Positions 7,864 to 16,594 of a stretch of 64,000 nt of DNA are shown here, in pieces. Each line of letters opens with the position of its first letter. The first letter of the stretch is position 1. A model generated the notes under the pieces. It saw only the letters and a list, made by a program, of their open reading frames with translations, had not been told where the DNA came from and searched no databases. This DNA comes from Arctic95D-9 sp035967665. GTDB taxonomy: Bacteria; Verrucomicrobiota; Verrucomicrobiia; Verrucomicrobiales; DEV007. The translations under genes and the position numbers were made by a program. The stretch is taken from NCBI GenBank assembly GCA_035967665.1, contig JAYWLB010000088.1, forward strand, positions 62,001-126,000, written 5' to 3'.

Positions 7864-9348
7864 GTGAGTAAAAAAGAAAGCCATCCGCGCACCGCGATCC
7901 TCAATATCGTCGGACTGACACCCCGCCACATCGGAGCCTACACCCCCTTCATCGCCGGGTTCTCCGAACGTGAAGACAACAGGCTCATCCATGTCACACC
8001 GACACTTCCGGCCGTTACCTCGTCGATGCAGGCGACCTTTCTGACGGGGAAACTTCCCGGCGAGCACGGAATCGTCGCCAACATGTGGTATGATCGTGAA
8101 TTCAGCGAGCACCGCTGTTGGAAGCAATCCAATCACCTCGTGAAAGGGCGCAAACTCTGGGAGCATCTCAGAGAGGAGGTCTCTGACAAGTTTACCTGCG
8201 CGAAAGTCTTCTGGTGGAACAACATGTATTCCACAGCCGACTATCAAATCACCCCGCGTCCCATCTACTGCGCCGACGGGAAGAAAGTGTTCGATATCCA
8301 GACCTGGCCGATGAACCTTCGTAAGAAGATCAAACGCAAACTGGGTAAATTCCCCTTCCCCGCCTTCTGGGGTCCGGCAGCGGGAATAGCCTCGAGCGAC
8401 TGGATCGCAAAATCCGCAAGATGGTTTGAGGACAAATACTCACCCGATCTCAATCTCGTTTACCTCCCGCACCTCGACTACAATCTCCAGCGGATCGGCC
8501 CCGAAGATCCCGCGATCAAAGACGATCTCCGTGCCATCGACGAGATCGTGAAAAACCTCGTAACCCACCTCGAAAAACGTGGCGTGCAGGTCATTCTCCT
8601 CAGCGAATACGGTATTACCGAAGTCGACCGCCCCATCCATTTGAACCGGACTTTCCGCAAAAAAGGCTGGCTGAGCTGGCGGAATGAGCTGAAGCGCGAA
8701 ATGATCGACCTCGGCAACTGCGAAGCCTTTGCCATCCCCGATCACCAGGTGGCCCATATCTACGTCAAAGATGAAGCATTGTTAGAACCGGTGAGGGATG
8801 AAATCCTGAAGCAGGAAGGAGTCACCCATGTGTATCGCAAAGACGAGCTCGATGAAATCGGCCTCGCCAACGAACGCAGTGGCGATCTCGTCGCGGTCAG
8901 TGACGAGCGGAGCTGGTTCACCTATTACTACTGGGAAAATGATCGCAAAGCCCCCGACTTCGCGCGCTGCGTCGACATTCACCGGAAGCCGGGCTACGAC
9001 CCCGTCGAACTTTTCATCGACCCGAAGATCCATTTCCCGAAGCTGAAAATCGCTTTCAAGCTTCTCAAGAAAATTCTCGGTTTTCGCATCCTCATGGACG
9101 TGATCCCTCTCGACGCCAGCCTCGTCAAAGGCTCGCACGGGGCGATTCCCGCCTCACAGGAGGATCATCCCGTTCTCATTGGCGCCTTCCCCCCAAGTGA
9201 TGGCTCCGGCGACAACGGCGATACCGTGGAGATAAAGGATGTTTACGACCTTCTTTTTCAAGCGTGCGCCGGGAAAGCGCCCGACGGTATTGGAGGAGAA
9301 AAAGATAAGGATAAAGAAAAAGAGACTGGCGAATCGATCGAACCGTGA
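7864..9348 (+). CDS. alkaline phosphatase superfamily / nucleotide pyrophosphatase-like protein
   Basis: A 494-residue phosphoesterase of the type I phosphodiesterase fold, probably cytoplasmic because no signal peptide is seen. The nucleophile region reads TPTLPAVTSSMQATFLTG (about 45-62) followed by PGEHGIVANMWYD. Downstream metal-site segments are HLDYNLQRIGP (about 200), LLSEYGI (about 245) in place of the usual SDHG, and KGSHGAIPAS (about 425). The substitutions suggest altered metal ligands compared with classical NPPs but match the general form of EboF-like proteins; none of the other ebo genes is nearby. The C-terminus is a charged KDKDKEK tail. The start is GTG 7864; no strong Shine-Dalgarno is seen. 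The physiological substrate is unknown. Confidence 0.7.
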   Translation: MSKKESHPRTAILNIVGLTPRHIGAYTPFIAGFSEREDNRLIHVTPTLPAVTSSMQATFLTGKLPGEHGIVANMWYDREFSEHRCWKQSNHLVKGRKLWEHLREEVSDKFTCAKVFWWNNMYSTADYQITPRPIYCADGKKVFDIQTWPMNLRKKIKRKLGKFPFPAFWGPAAGIASSDWIAKSARWFEDKYSPDLNLVYLPHLDYNLQRIGPEDPAIKDDLRAIDEIVKNLVTHLEKRGVQVILLSEYGITEVDRPIHLNRTFRKKGWLSWRNELKREMIDLGNCEAFAIPDHQVAHIYVKDEALLEPVRDEILKQEGVTHVYRKDELDEIGLANERSGDLVAVSDERSWFTYYYWENDRKAPDFARCVDIHRKPGYDPVELFIDPKIHFPKLKIAFKLLKKILGFRILMDVIPLDASLVKGSHGAIPASQEDHPVLIGAFPPSDGSGDNGDTVEIKDVYDLLFQACAGKAPDGIGGEKDKDKEKETGESIEP

Positions 9349-9421
9349 GAAACACCGCGGCAAATCACCTTTATCTTTAAACTTTATCGTTTTCTTTATC
9401 TAAGCTCAGAGACTCCCGCTC

Positions 9422-10117
9422 TTACTTCTGACCGTAGTAGGCGTTCGCCCCGTGCTTGCGAAGGTAGTGCTTATCGAGAATGTGGGAGGGAATTCCCTGC
9501 TGCTCGGAATTAAGCTGCCAGGTGCCCATTCCCATCTGCGCACAGACCTCGAGAGCGACGGAGTTTTTCACCGAGTCCATCGCATTTTTTCCCCAGGTGA
9601 AGGGAGCATGATACTTCTGAAAACACGCCGGCATCTCCATCGGTTTAATGCCCTGCTCCCGGAACGCCTCCACAATCGCGAGGCCCGTATTCGTTTCGTA
9701 ATCAGCTTCAACCTCCTCCGGGGTCAACTCGCGAACGACGGGCACCGTCCCGTAGAAGTGGTCTGCATGAGTCGTGCCCTGACACGGCAAAGCGACCCCG
9801 GCCTGAGAAAACATCGTCGCGTTGACCGAATGCGTATGGGTCACGCCACCGATCTCTTTAAACTCACGGTAGAGAATCCGGTGGGTTGGTGTGTCGGAGG
9901 ACGGACGCATCTCCCCTTCAACGACATTTCCGTCGAGATCGACCACGACCATATCACCTGCGGTAAGGTCCTCATATGCGACGCCACTGGGCTTAATCAC
10001 GAAGAGTCCGGACTCGCGATCAATTCCGGAAACGTTGCCCCAGGTCAGGCGAACCAGTCCCTCTGTGACGAGAGCAAGATTGGCTTCGAGGACCTCTTTT
10101 TTCAAATCTTCAAGCAT
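9422..10117 (-). CDS. araD: L-ribulose-5-phosphate 4-epimerase
   Basis: Class II aldolase-fold zinc enzyme that interconverts L-ribulose 5-phosphate and D-xylulose 5-phosphate in pentose use. The protein is 231 residues from ATG 10117, starting MLEDLKKEVLEANLAL much like the E. coli enzyme. Motifs seen are LTWGNVSG, IKPSGV, SSDTPTH, the zinc ligands in HTHSVNATMFSQAG, and CQGTTHADHFYG. A TTG four codons upstream (10129) is possible but unnecessary; GAGGGT sits just before the ATG. No araA or araB lies nearby, so it may serve another pentose or ascorbate-like route. Confidence 0.92.
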   Translation of the reverse strand: MLEDLKKEVLEANLALVTEGLVRLTWGNVSGIDRESGLFVIKPSGVAYEDLTAGDMVVVDLDGNVVEGEMRPSSDTPTHRILYREFKEIGGVTHTHSVNATMFSQAGVALPCQGTTHADHFYGTVPVVRELTPEEVEADYETNTGLAIVEAFREQGIKPMEMPACFQKYHAPFTWGKNAMDSVKNSVALEVCAQMGMGTWQLNSEQQGIPSHILDKHYLRKHGANAYYGQK

Positions 10118-10218
10118 ACCCTCAACCAACCTGAGAAGACGAAACGTGCAAGCTTCGATTTCAATCCTGAAATAGGAATGAATAGCGCCACTAATTTAGA
10201 CTTCCTCAGAGGCGAAAG

Positions 10219-11244
10219 GTGTGGAATGAGTTCCCTATGTTGAGAAAAATTCAGCAGTTCCTTGCGACTTTCGTCCCGGCCTGGCTTCTCGTTGCTTACT
10301 TTGCAGTGATTGTGTGCATGCTCAATCGCTGGGACGGCCTTGTCATGATCACGCTTGTACCGATCTGGGCATGGGCGGCGATCGGTATGCTCGCGGCGAC
10401 ACTTTCCTGGATTCTTTTCCGCGGGATTCCCTCCATCGTAGTCTTCTGCCTCTGTCTCCTCACCGGCGTGATCTGCTCGGAGGAAACCCACTCGCTCACA
10501 CGGGAACTGGTCAATAAAATAAGCCCGAATGAAATCAGTGAGGCGGATGGACCGGCCATCACGATCATCAATGTGAACTGCGGAGGCACAGAAGCACCAC
10601 TTTCAAAGCTCGCCGCTGACAAACCGGACATCGTCACGATCCAGAAGGCACCGGCAGAGGAAGATCTCATTGCCCTGAAAAACGAGATCTTCGGCGACAG
10701 CTATTCGCTCATCATCAATCGAAGCAATGCCATTATCGCGAAGGGGAAGTTCATCGCGGAAATCCGCGAACCCGAGAGTTCCACCCTCCATGCCCGTCTC
10801 AGCCACCCTTCTAAAAAGGTTTTCGACATCACCACCGTAGACCTCAACTACTGCGTGCCGAGAATGGACATGTGGCAGCCAAAAGTGTGGAACCAGCTCA
10901 CCGAAGCCCGCATCCAGAACCGGAGACTGATTCGCAGTTATCTCGGAGAAAACAGCATCAAAAAGAGCAACGTCATCAGAGTCTTCACCGGCGGGTTCAA
11001 CACGCCTCCCGGAGACGATGTTTTTCGTCCCCTCATCACTAACAATCTCAAAGATGTCTTTGCCGAATCGGGCTTGAACTGGGGTAACACCTACCCGTCC
11101 GACTACCCCAACTTGAGGCTCGATCAAATCTGGGTGTCGGACCAGCTCAAGCCGCATTCAGCAAGAGCCAAGCTCAACCCCGACGCGTTTCACCGCACCG
11201 TCGTCGCGAAGCTGACGATTGAGGAAGAGAAGACCGACAATTAG
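10219..11244 (+). CDS. EEP-fold (endonuclease/exonuclease/phosphatase-like) membrane protein, degenerate site
   Basis: A 341-residue protein with two or three N-terminal membrane helices (about 12-95) and a C-terminal domain recognisable as EEP. It has IINVNCGG, KPDIVTIQKAP in the position of the LQE loop, GGFNTPPGDDVFRPL in the position of GDFN-x-P, and LRLDQIWVS followed by FHRTVVAKL in the position of SDHxPV. Metal and catalytic residues are changed: the E of LQE is K, the D of GDFN is G, and the D of SDH is F. It keeps the fold layout of YafD-like membrane EEP proteins but is likely inactive or altered. GTG 10219 has AGAGG six bases upstream; ATG 10237 is an alternative. It starts about 100 bases from araD, divergently. 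Confidence 0.65.
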   Translation: MWNEFPMLRKIQQFLATFVPAWLLVAYFAVIVCMLNRWDGLVMITLVPIWAWAAIGMLAATLSWILFRGIPSIVVFCLCLLTGVICSEETHSLTRELVNKISPNEISEADGPAITIINVNCGGTEAPLSKLAADKPDIVTIQKAPAEEDLIALKNEIFGDSYSLIINRSNAIIAKGKFIAEIREPESSTLHARLSHPSKKVFDITTVDLNYCVPRMDMWQPKVWNQLTEARIQNRRLIRSYLGENSIKKSNVIRVFTGGFNTPPGDDVFRPLITNNLKDVFAESGLNWGNTYPSDYPNLRLDQIWVSDQLKPHSARAKLNPDAFHRTVVAKLTIEEEKTDN

Positions 11245-11251
11245 AAAGCGG

Positions 11252-14080
11252 TTACTTCGCAGCAGCCACCGCATCTTTTTTCACGACCCTGAGGCGGACT
11301 GTCTGCGTGCCCTCCTTCGGTGCCGTTGTCGTTCGAAGATGGAACTCGCGCACCGTCCCGGGCACCCAGTCTGCCGCTGAGATAAAAAAGCGCTGCTCAT
11401 CTTTACCTTCGGGAATCATAAGCCCGTTCAATCCGATATTGTCGATATAGACACCATGAGGAAGGTTCCTTCCGGAATCCTCTTTGCCGAAATCAATCCG
11501 CGGTTTAAAATCGATTCGGTCCACTTTTACCAGCGCCGTGATCGTCTCGCCCGGATGGATCACAAACTCGAGAACCCCGTCTTTAGCGATTGTTCCATTC
11601 TTTCCGTCCGGCAGGATTCTGACGTGAAATTTCGCGGGCTCTGCTTTTGCAATCATCCCGAGATTGCCAAGCTCCTTCACCACCTCACGTCCCTTCACCA
11701 CCGCCTTGGCCACGACTGAAACCGCAGCAACGTCCTCTTTGCTCATTCCGGCGAAATCCGCATCAGCCCTCACCATCGCAAAGGCGCGATATTGCCCCTC
11801 CTCGATCACGGTCCTCAGAGGCATCGAAAGCCCCTTCGGCAAACCGGTCACCTGCACCTCAATCGGTCCGGAAAACCCATCAACGCGGGTCGCATCAAAC
11901 ATGACCTCGGTCCCCCCTCCCGGTGTCAGCTTCGCGCCACCTCCGGTAACCTTGATAGAAAAGTCCGGCTTCTCTTCGCGGGCAGTGAGTCGGTAGGTAT
12001 AATCCGCGCCGCCGAAACCTCGGGCATCGCTTATCTCCACAGAATAATCTCCATCAACCGGAGCAACAAAGGTCACCTTCGAATCCGCCCCTAAAGCCCG
12101 CGTCGACTCGTCGTCATTCTCGTAATACAAACGGTAGACCGGAAGCCCGTTCGGACTCGGCGTCGCCCCTGCCGGCAGCGCCCTGACAATGTAGCCGGGC
12201 TGCCCCAGCGGATGAGACAGCGCCGTCGTCTCGAAAAAGCTGTGTCGGCTCCCGAATCCGGGATAAACAAGGAACCCCGAATCGGGTCCGCGTGGATAAT
12301 GCCAGAGTTTCACAACCTCTCCGTTCACGAAAAGAAACTCATTCAACTCCATCTCGCGCCAGTTATGAACCCGGAAATCACCGGACGTCTTTGAGTCTTT
12401 GCCCCGGAAGGTAAGCCACGAATCACGCACCGCCTGAAGAACCACCCTCTCCACCGGGTCGCCTTTCGAATCCAGTACCGCCAACCTCGAATCGAGTTTC
12501 GACTTCAACTCTTTTGATCGCGCCGCCTCAACTTCGAAAATCCATTTTTCGCCCTTCCCGGCCTTAAATGAAAAACGGTCCCGATCACCGGATTTACCGA
12601 TTGCCCCGGCAACGGTTGATGGCTTCGTCAGGACAATCGAATCATCACCATCTTTCTCGGTATACAAAACCGGCTCGACGTTTCCAACCTGACCCTCTTC
12701 CGATACCGCGCTGCCCTCAACTGAATCCACCGGAGCCGCTGCGACCGCGGAGTTCAGGGCGGCATTCATATTCACAATCGTCCCCGTACTTCCATCGAGT
12801 CGCCCAACGAACAAATCGGAGCTTCCCGGCAAAGCCGCCATCGCTGAAATAATATCACTTTGATCACCAAAGCGCTTCACCTCCTGCAATGCAGGTAGAC
12901 GCCACAGCTTCATCGAGCGATCCGCAGAGGCCGTTACGAGCCACTTTCCGTCTCCTGACACTTCAATATCAACAACTGAATCCTCATGAGCAAAACGGGT
13001 CTGAACGACTGGATTGATCTTCGCTTTCCCCTTCGAGAGAAAACGCCACATCCGAACGCGGTTATCCGCCCCGCCTCCTATGATGAATTTCCCGTCAGGC
13101 GAAAAGGCAATTCGGAATTGCTCACCCTGTGGCTGATTCAGGGTATCGAGGCGTTCTCCTGAAGCGACATCCCAGACCTTCCCGGTCGAATCTCCACTCG
13201 CACTTGCAAGAGTGGTTCCGTCAGGAGAAAAGGCGAGGTCGTAAATCGCCCCGTTATGACTCGGAAAATTCCGCAGGTATTTTCCCGTCGCCACTTCCCA
13301 GAGCCGGATGATGCGATCATACCCGCCCGTCGCGAGAAGCTTCCCGTCAGGAGAAAACTCCGCGTCGAAGAGAATATCCCGGTGAGCATCGCCACCGATC
13401 TCACGCACTATTTTCCCCGTTGCCACCTCCCAGAGTGTCGCGACACCTCTGAGCCCGGTAATTCCCGATGCAGTAACGAGCAACTTTCCGTCCGGTGAAA
13501 AATGAACCGCGTTCACCTTCCCTTCGCCCGTATTCAAAACTCTGACCGACTTCCCGATTTTCACATCGAAGAGGTCCACAACCCCGTAACGGGCCACCGC
13601 CCGAAGCTTCCCGTCTCCTGAATAAGCGGCCGCGGTGATGGGCTCCACCGCCTTCCCGCTTTTAGGTATATCAGGAACCACCAGAGTCGAAAGAATGGAA
13701 AAATCCTCTTCCGCATCAGGTCCCTTCGCCCCTTCCTTGACCCAACGCGTCAGGAGGTCGATCGCTTCGCTGCTGAGTTGCGGCTCCTTCTTTGGAGGCA
13801 TCGCAGGTTTCGCTTCGTGCTGGATCGTCTGGAGCAGGTAAGAGTCGTCCGGCTTTCCCGCAACGAGGATACTCTTGTCCTCCGTCTCGCCACCTGATTT
13901 GAGTGCCGCAAACGTTTCCACAGAAAACTCACCCTCGTAATCGGACTCATTGTGACAGCCCGCACAGTAATCCCTCAGGACCGGGGCGATATCGCGATGG
14001 TAGTCAATCTCTCCGGCGAGGGAAACGGTAACCGATCCGACGACAGCGAGGATGCAAAAAGTTCGATTCAAGACAGTCAT
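11252..14080 (-). CDS. secreted c-type cytochrome-domain WD40 repeat protein
   Basis: A 942-residue exported protein. A signal peptide covers about 1-22, then a planctomycete-type cytochrome domain with CAGCHN (about 39-44) and MPPKK, and a WD40 propeller of at least five repeats (about 125-400) with repeated FSPDGKLLATGG-like strands. A second half of beta-rich domains resembles bacterial pre-peptidase modules, for example around AIGKSGDRDRFSFKAGKGEKWIF. It is the last gene of a three-gene minus-strand operon, 24 bases after the DUF1549/DUF1553 gene. Such proteins occur with DUF1501 partners across Planctomycetes and Verrucomicrobia. A periplasmic electron-transfer or scaffold role is inferred, but no substrate is known. 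Confidence 0.85.
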   Translation of the reverse strand: MTVLNRTFCILAVVGSVTVSLAGEIDYHRDIAPVLRDYCAGCHNESDYEGEFSVETFAALKSGGETEDKSILVAGKPDDSYLLQTIQHEAKPAMPPKKEPQLSSEAIDLLTRWVKEGAKGPDAEEDFSILSTLVVPDIPKSGKAVEPITAAAYSGDGKLRAVARYGVVDLFDVKIGKSVRVLNTGEGKVNAVHFSPDGKLLVTASGITGLRGVATLWEVATGKIVREIGGDAHRDILFDAEFSPDGKLLATGGYDRIIRLWEVATGKYLRNFPSHNGAIYDLAFSPDGTTLASASGDSTGKVWDVASGERLDTLNQPQGEQFRIAFSPDGKFIIGGGADNRVRMWRFLSKGKAKINPVVQTRFAHEDSVVDIEVSGDGKWLVTASADRSMKLWRLPALQEVKRFGDQSDIISAMAALPGSSDLFVGRLDGSTGTIVNMNAALNSAVAAAPVDSVEGSAVSEEGQVGNVEPVLYTEKDGDDSIVLTKPSTVAGAIGKSGDRDRFSFKAGKGEKWIFEVEAARSKELKSKLDSRLAVLDSKGDPVERVVLQAVRDSWLTFRGKDSKTSGDFRVHNWREMELNEFLFVNGEVVKLWHYPRGPDSGFLVYPGFGSRHSFFETTALSHPLGQPGYIVRALPAGATPSPNGLPVYRLYYENDDESTRALGADSKVTFVAPVDGDYSVEISDARGFGGADYTYRLTAREEKPDFSIKVTGGGAKLTPGGGTEVMFDATRVDGFSGPIEVQVTGLPKGLSMPLRTVIEEGQYRAFAMVRADADFAGMSKEDVAAVSVVAKAVVKGREVVKELGNLGMIAKAEPAKFHVRILPDGKNGTIAKDGVLEFVIHPGETITALVKVDRIDFKPRIDFGKEDSGRNLPHGVYIDNIGLNGLMIPEGKDEQRFFISAADWVPGTVREFHLRTTTAPKEGTQTVRLRVVKKDAVAAAK

Positions 14081-14104
14081 AATAACATTCAGTTTCGGTT
14101 TCGG

Positions 14105-16576
14105 TTAGTGTTGGAAAAGGAACTCTCTTGATGTCATCAATCCCCAGAACAAATCCTCCATCGCGAGCCGCCGCTCCTCCGGATTGAGCCCCTTCATCAT
14201 TGCAACCAATTCCCCCGCTTCACGTTCATTCGGCCTCCGCGACAGGGTTTTCAGGTAGGCATTCTCAACCATCTGCCCGTCGCTCATTCCCGCCTTCAAC
14301 ATCCCGTCGATAACGCCGTCTTTCCTCGCCAACTTCTCATTGAGGGTATCTCCATTGGCCAGATGCAAAACCTGAATCATACTCGGCTGGCTCGACCGCT
14401 CGCACTCACAGGTGATCTGCCTCTCATTGCGCCCGAAGGTCTTGAGAAAATACGACTTCACCGCCGAGTCGTAGAGTTCGAGAGCGCGTGTGCCCTCTTC
14501 ATAGAATTTCGTCTCCTGAAAGGACCCGTCGTTCAACGCCACTTTGTCGAAAACAGCCGGCGTCGCGGTCACGTCGGTGATCGCGTCGTGCAGCACTTCT
14601 GCCATGAGACGGCGCGGGTAGTAGCGGGAATAGTATTTTGTATCATCCCGATTCTCCGAAAGAACCTCACTGCTTCGCTGATAGGTTTCGCTCGTCAAAA
14701 TCGTTCGCATGAGCGTTTTAAGATCGAACTCATTTTCCACCAAATGAGCCGACAAGGCATCGAGAAGCGGTTCATTGCTCGCGGGATTTGAGGCTCGCAG
14801 GTCATCGACCGGATCGACCAGTCCGCGCCCGAAATAAGCGGCCCAGACGCGGTTCGTGATCGAGCGGGCGAAGAACGGATTCTCCGGATCGGTCAGCCAG
14901 TCCGCCAGCGCTTCACGCCGGTCTTCCGGGCTTGCGGGATCAATCACATCACCGTCGAGAGGAGCCGGCGCCTGAGGCTTCCCCGTGCGCGGCTGCATCA
15001 AGTCGCCGCGCGGCTCCACGTAGAGCGTCCGGACTCCATCGCCGTTGCGGGCATCGCCGCCCCACCCTTTCGCACGAACCCGCGAAAAGATATTAGCGAA
15101 GGCATAATACTGATCGTTCGTCCATTTCTCGAGTGGATGATCGTGGCATTTCGCACAACCGATCGAGAGACTCAGAAAAGCCTGGCTGACATTCTCAGCC
15201 ATCGTTTCGGGATCCTGATGAACCGCATAGAAATTCGTCTCCCCGTTTTCAAGGCTTTCCCCTTTGGCCGTCACGACCTGCCGGGCCATCTCATCCCAGG
15301 GAAGGTTCGCAGCAACTCCCGCCCGCACCCACTCGTAGTAGGCTTTCACCGCATCGGGACGGAGAATCTGACCGTTTACCAAAAATACATCCGACCAGCG
15401 ATATGCCCAGTAGTCGACAAACGCCTCCCGCTCGAACAATGAGTCGATGAGCTTAGCGCGTTTGTCAGGTCTCTCGTCAGAAAGGAAAGCAGTCGTTTCC
15501 TCCAGCGTCGGAAGTGTCCCTATCGTGTCCAGAAAAGCCCGACGGATAAAATCCTCGTCAGACGAGCGCCCCGAAGGCATCAACTGAAGTTCCTCCAACT
15601 GAGCGAGAACCAGTTCGTCGATAAAATTCGCGCGCGGGGCCTTTGAAAACACATCGTCCGGAATACGATTTGGAAAAGGTGAACGAAAACGAGCCAGAGC
15701 GACCTTACTGGAATAGAGCGCCGAAACCGCGCCTTCACCGTTGCCGATGATTTCGACACCACCGTCCTCGTCGACCAGCGCAATCGTCTCATCGGCCGAG
15801 GCAAACTTCGCCCAATCCGTCACGTCCAGGGTCGAGCCATCCTCATACACGGCAGTGACCAGGAGACGCTGACGGTCCCCCTTTTTTAAGACCGACAGAT
15901 CCGGAGAGACTTCAATGCGCGCGATCGCCGGCTCCGCCCCGTCCGGCGCCACCGCTCCGGCCGCGATCCACTGGGAGAGAATGCGATACTCGCGCGATTC
16001 GACGTCGAGCCTCTTGCCCCCTTTGTGCGGCGTCGCCATGGTCGGCTTGGTAAGGAGTAAGCTCCGCGCCGGAGCTCCCATCTCGATGCGACGTCCTTTC
16101 GCCTGACGCGTCATCGTGTAAAAATCCCCCGGTGGATCGTAACCGCGAAGGCTGAGCCGGAACTCTCCCTTCCCTGCGACCGCACCATGACAGGCACCCA
16201 TGTTGCACCCCTGACGTGTCAGAATAGGGAGAACATGGCGATTGAAACTCCACGCGAACTCCCCGCCGTGTCCGGTCACAGTGACCTCTCGAGTGGCCCT
16301 TCCCTTCTCCGACTCGGCCGTCAGGGTGGCCTTGCCGTCCCCCTTTGCAATCACGACGCCGTCGATGACTTCCGCGACAGCGCTGTCACTGCTCAACCAT
16401 TTCACTCCATCGACAGCGCCGGTGAAGACTTCGCCCTCTGTTTCCTGAACGAGGAGGGTTTGACGCCCTTCCGCGCCCTTGAGAGAAATGGTTTCAGGCA
16501 AAATGGTAACGCCGCCATGCGCCGCGCCGGCGAACCCTAGCAATGATACCAGACCAATAATCAAAATCGACTTCAT
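14105..16576 (-). CDS. DUF1549/DUF1553 protein with N-terminal Big2-like domain
   Basis: An 823-residue secreted protein: signal peptide (1-21), a bacterial Ig-like segment (about 25-100), and a cytochrome-like segment with GCNMGACHG. A second Ig-like stretch is followed by DUF1549 (about 320-520, with CAKCHDHP) and DUF1553 (about 560-800, with RSITNRVWAAYFGRGLVDP and ETYQRSS). The first Cys pair is spaced CX4CH rather than the usual CXXCH, which is common in this family and leaves haem attachment uncertain. It lies 18 bases downstream of the DUF1501 gene. The family is typical of PVC bacteria and of unknown biochemical function; it is often suspected to work on polysaccharides. Confidence 0.88.
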   Translation of the reverse strand: MKSILIIGLVSLLGFAGAAHGGVTILPETISLKGAEGRQTLLVQETEGEVFTGAVDGVKWLSSDSAVAEVIDGVVIAKGDGKATLTAESEKGRATREVTVTGHGGEFAWSFNRHVLPILTRQGCNMGACHGAVAGKGEFRLSLRGYDPPGDFYTMTRQAKGRRIEMGAPARSLLLTKPTMATPHKGGKRLDVESREYRILSQWIAAGAVAPDGAEPAIARIEVSPDLSVLKKGDRQRLLVTAVYEDGSTLDVTDWAKFASADETIALVDEDGGVEIIGNGEGAVSALYSSKVALARFRSPFPNRIPDDVFSKAPRANFIDELVLAQLEELQLMPSGRSSDEDFIRRAFLDTIGTLPTLEETTAFLSDERPDKRAKLIDSLFEREAFVDYWAYRWSDVFLVNGQILRPDAVKAYYEWVRAGVAANLPWDEMARQVVTAKGESLENGETNFYAVHQDPETMAENVSQAFLSLSIGCAKCHDHPLEKWTNDQYYAFANIFSRVRAKGWGGDARNGDGVRTLYVEPRGDLMQPRTGKPQAPAPLDGDVIDPASPEDRREALADWLTDPENPFFARSITNRVWAAYFGRGLVDPVDDLRASNPASNEPLLDALSAHLVENEFDLKTLMRTILTSETYQRSSEVLSENRDDTKYYSRYYPRRLMAEVLHDAITDVTATPAVFDKVALNDGSFQETKFYEEGTRALELYDSAVKSYFLKTFGRNERQITCECERSSQPSMIQVLHLANGDTLNEKLARKDGVIDGMLKAGMSDGQMVENAYLKTLSRRPNEREAGELVAMMKGLNPEERRLAMEDLFWGLMTSREFLFQH

Positions 16577-16594
16577 TTCTGTAAGTGTCAGGGT

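Noticed and set aside
9452..10243. 263-codon plus-strand open frame over araD
   Set aside because: Antisense shadow of a gene with an unmistakable AraD match; no recognisable domain or initiation signal.
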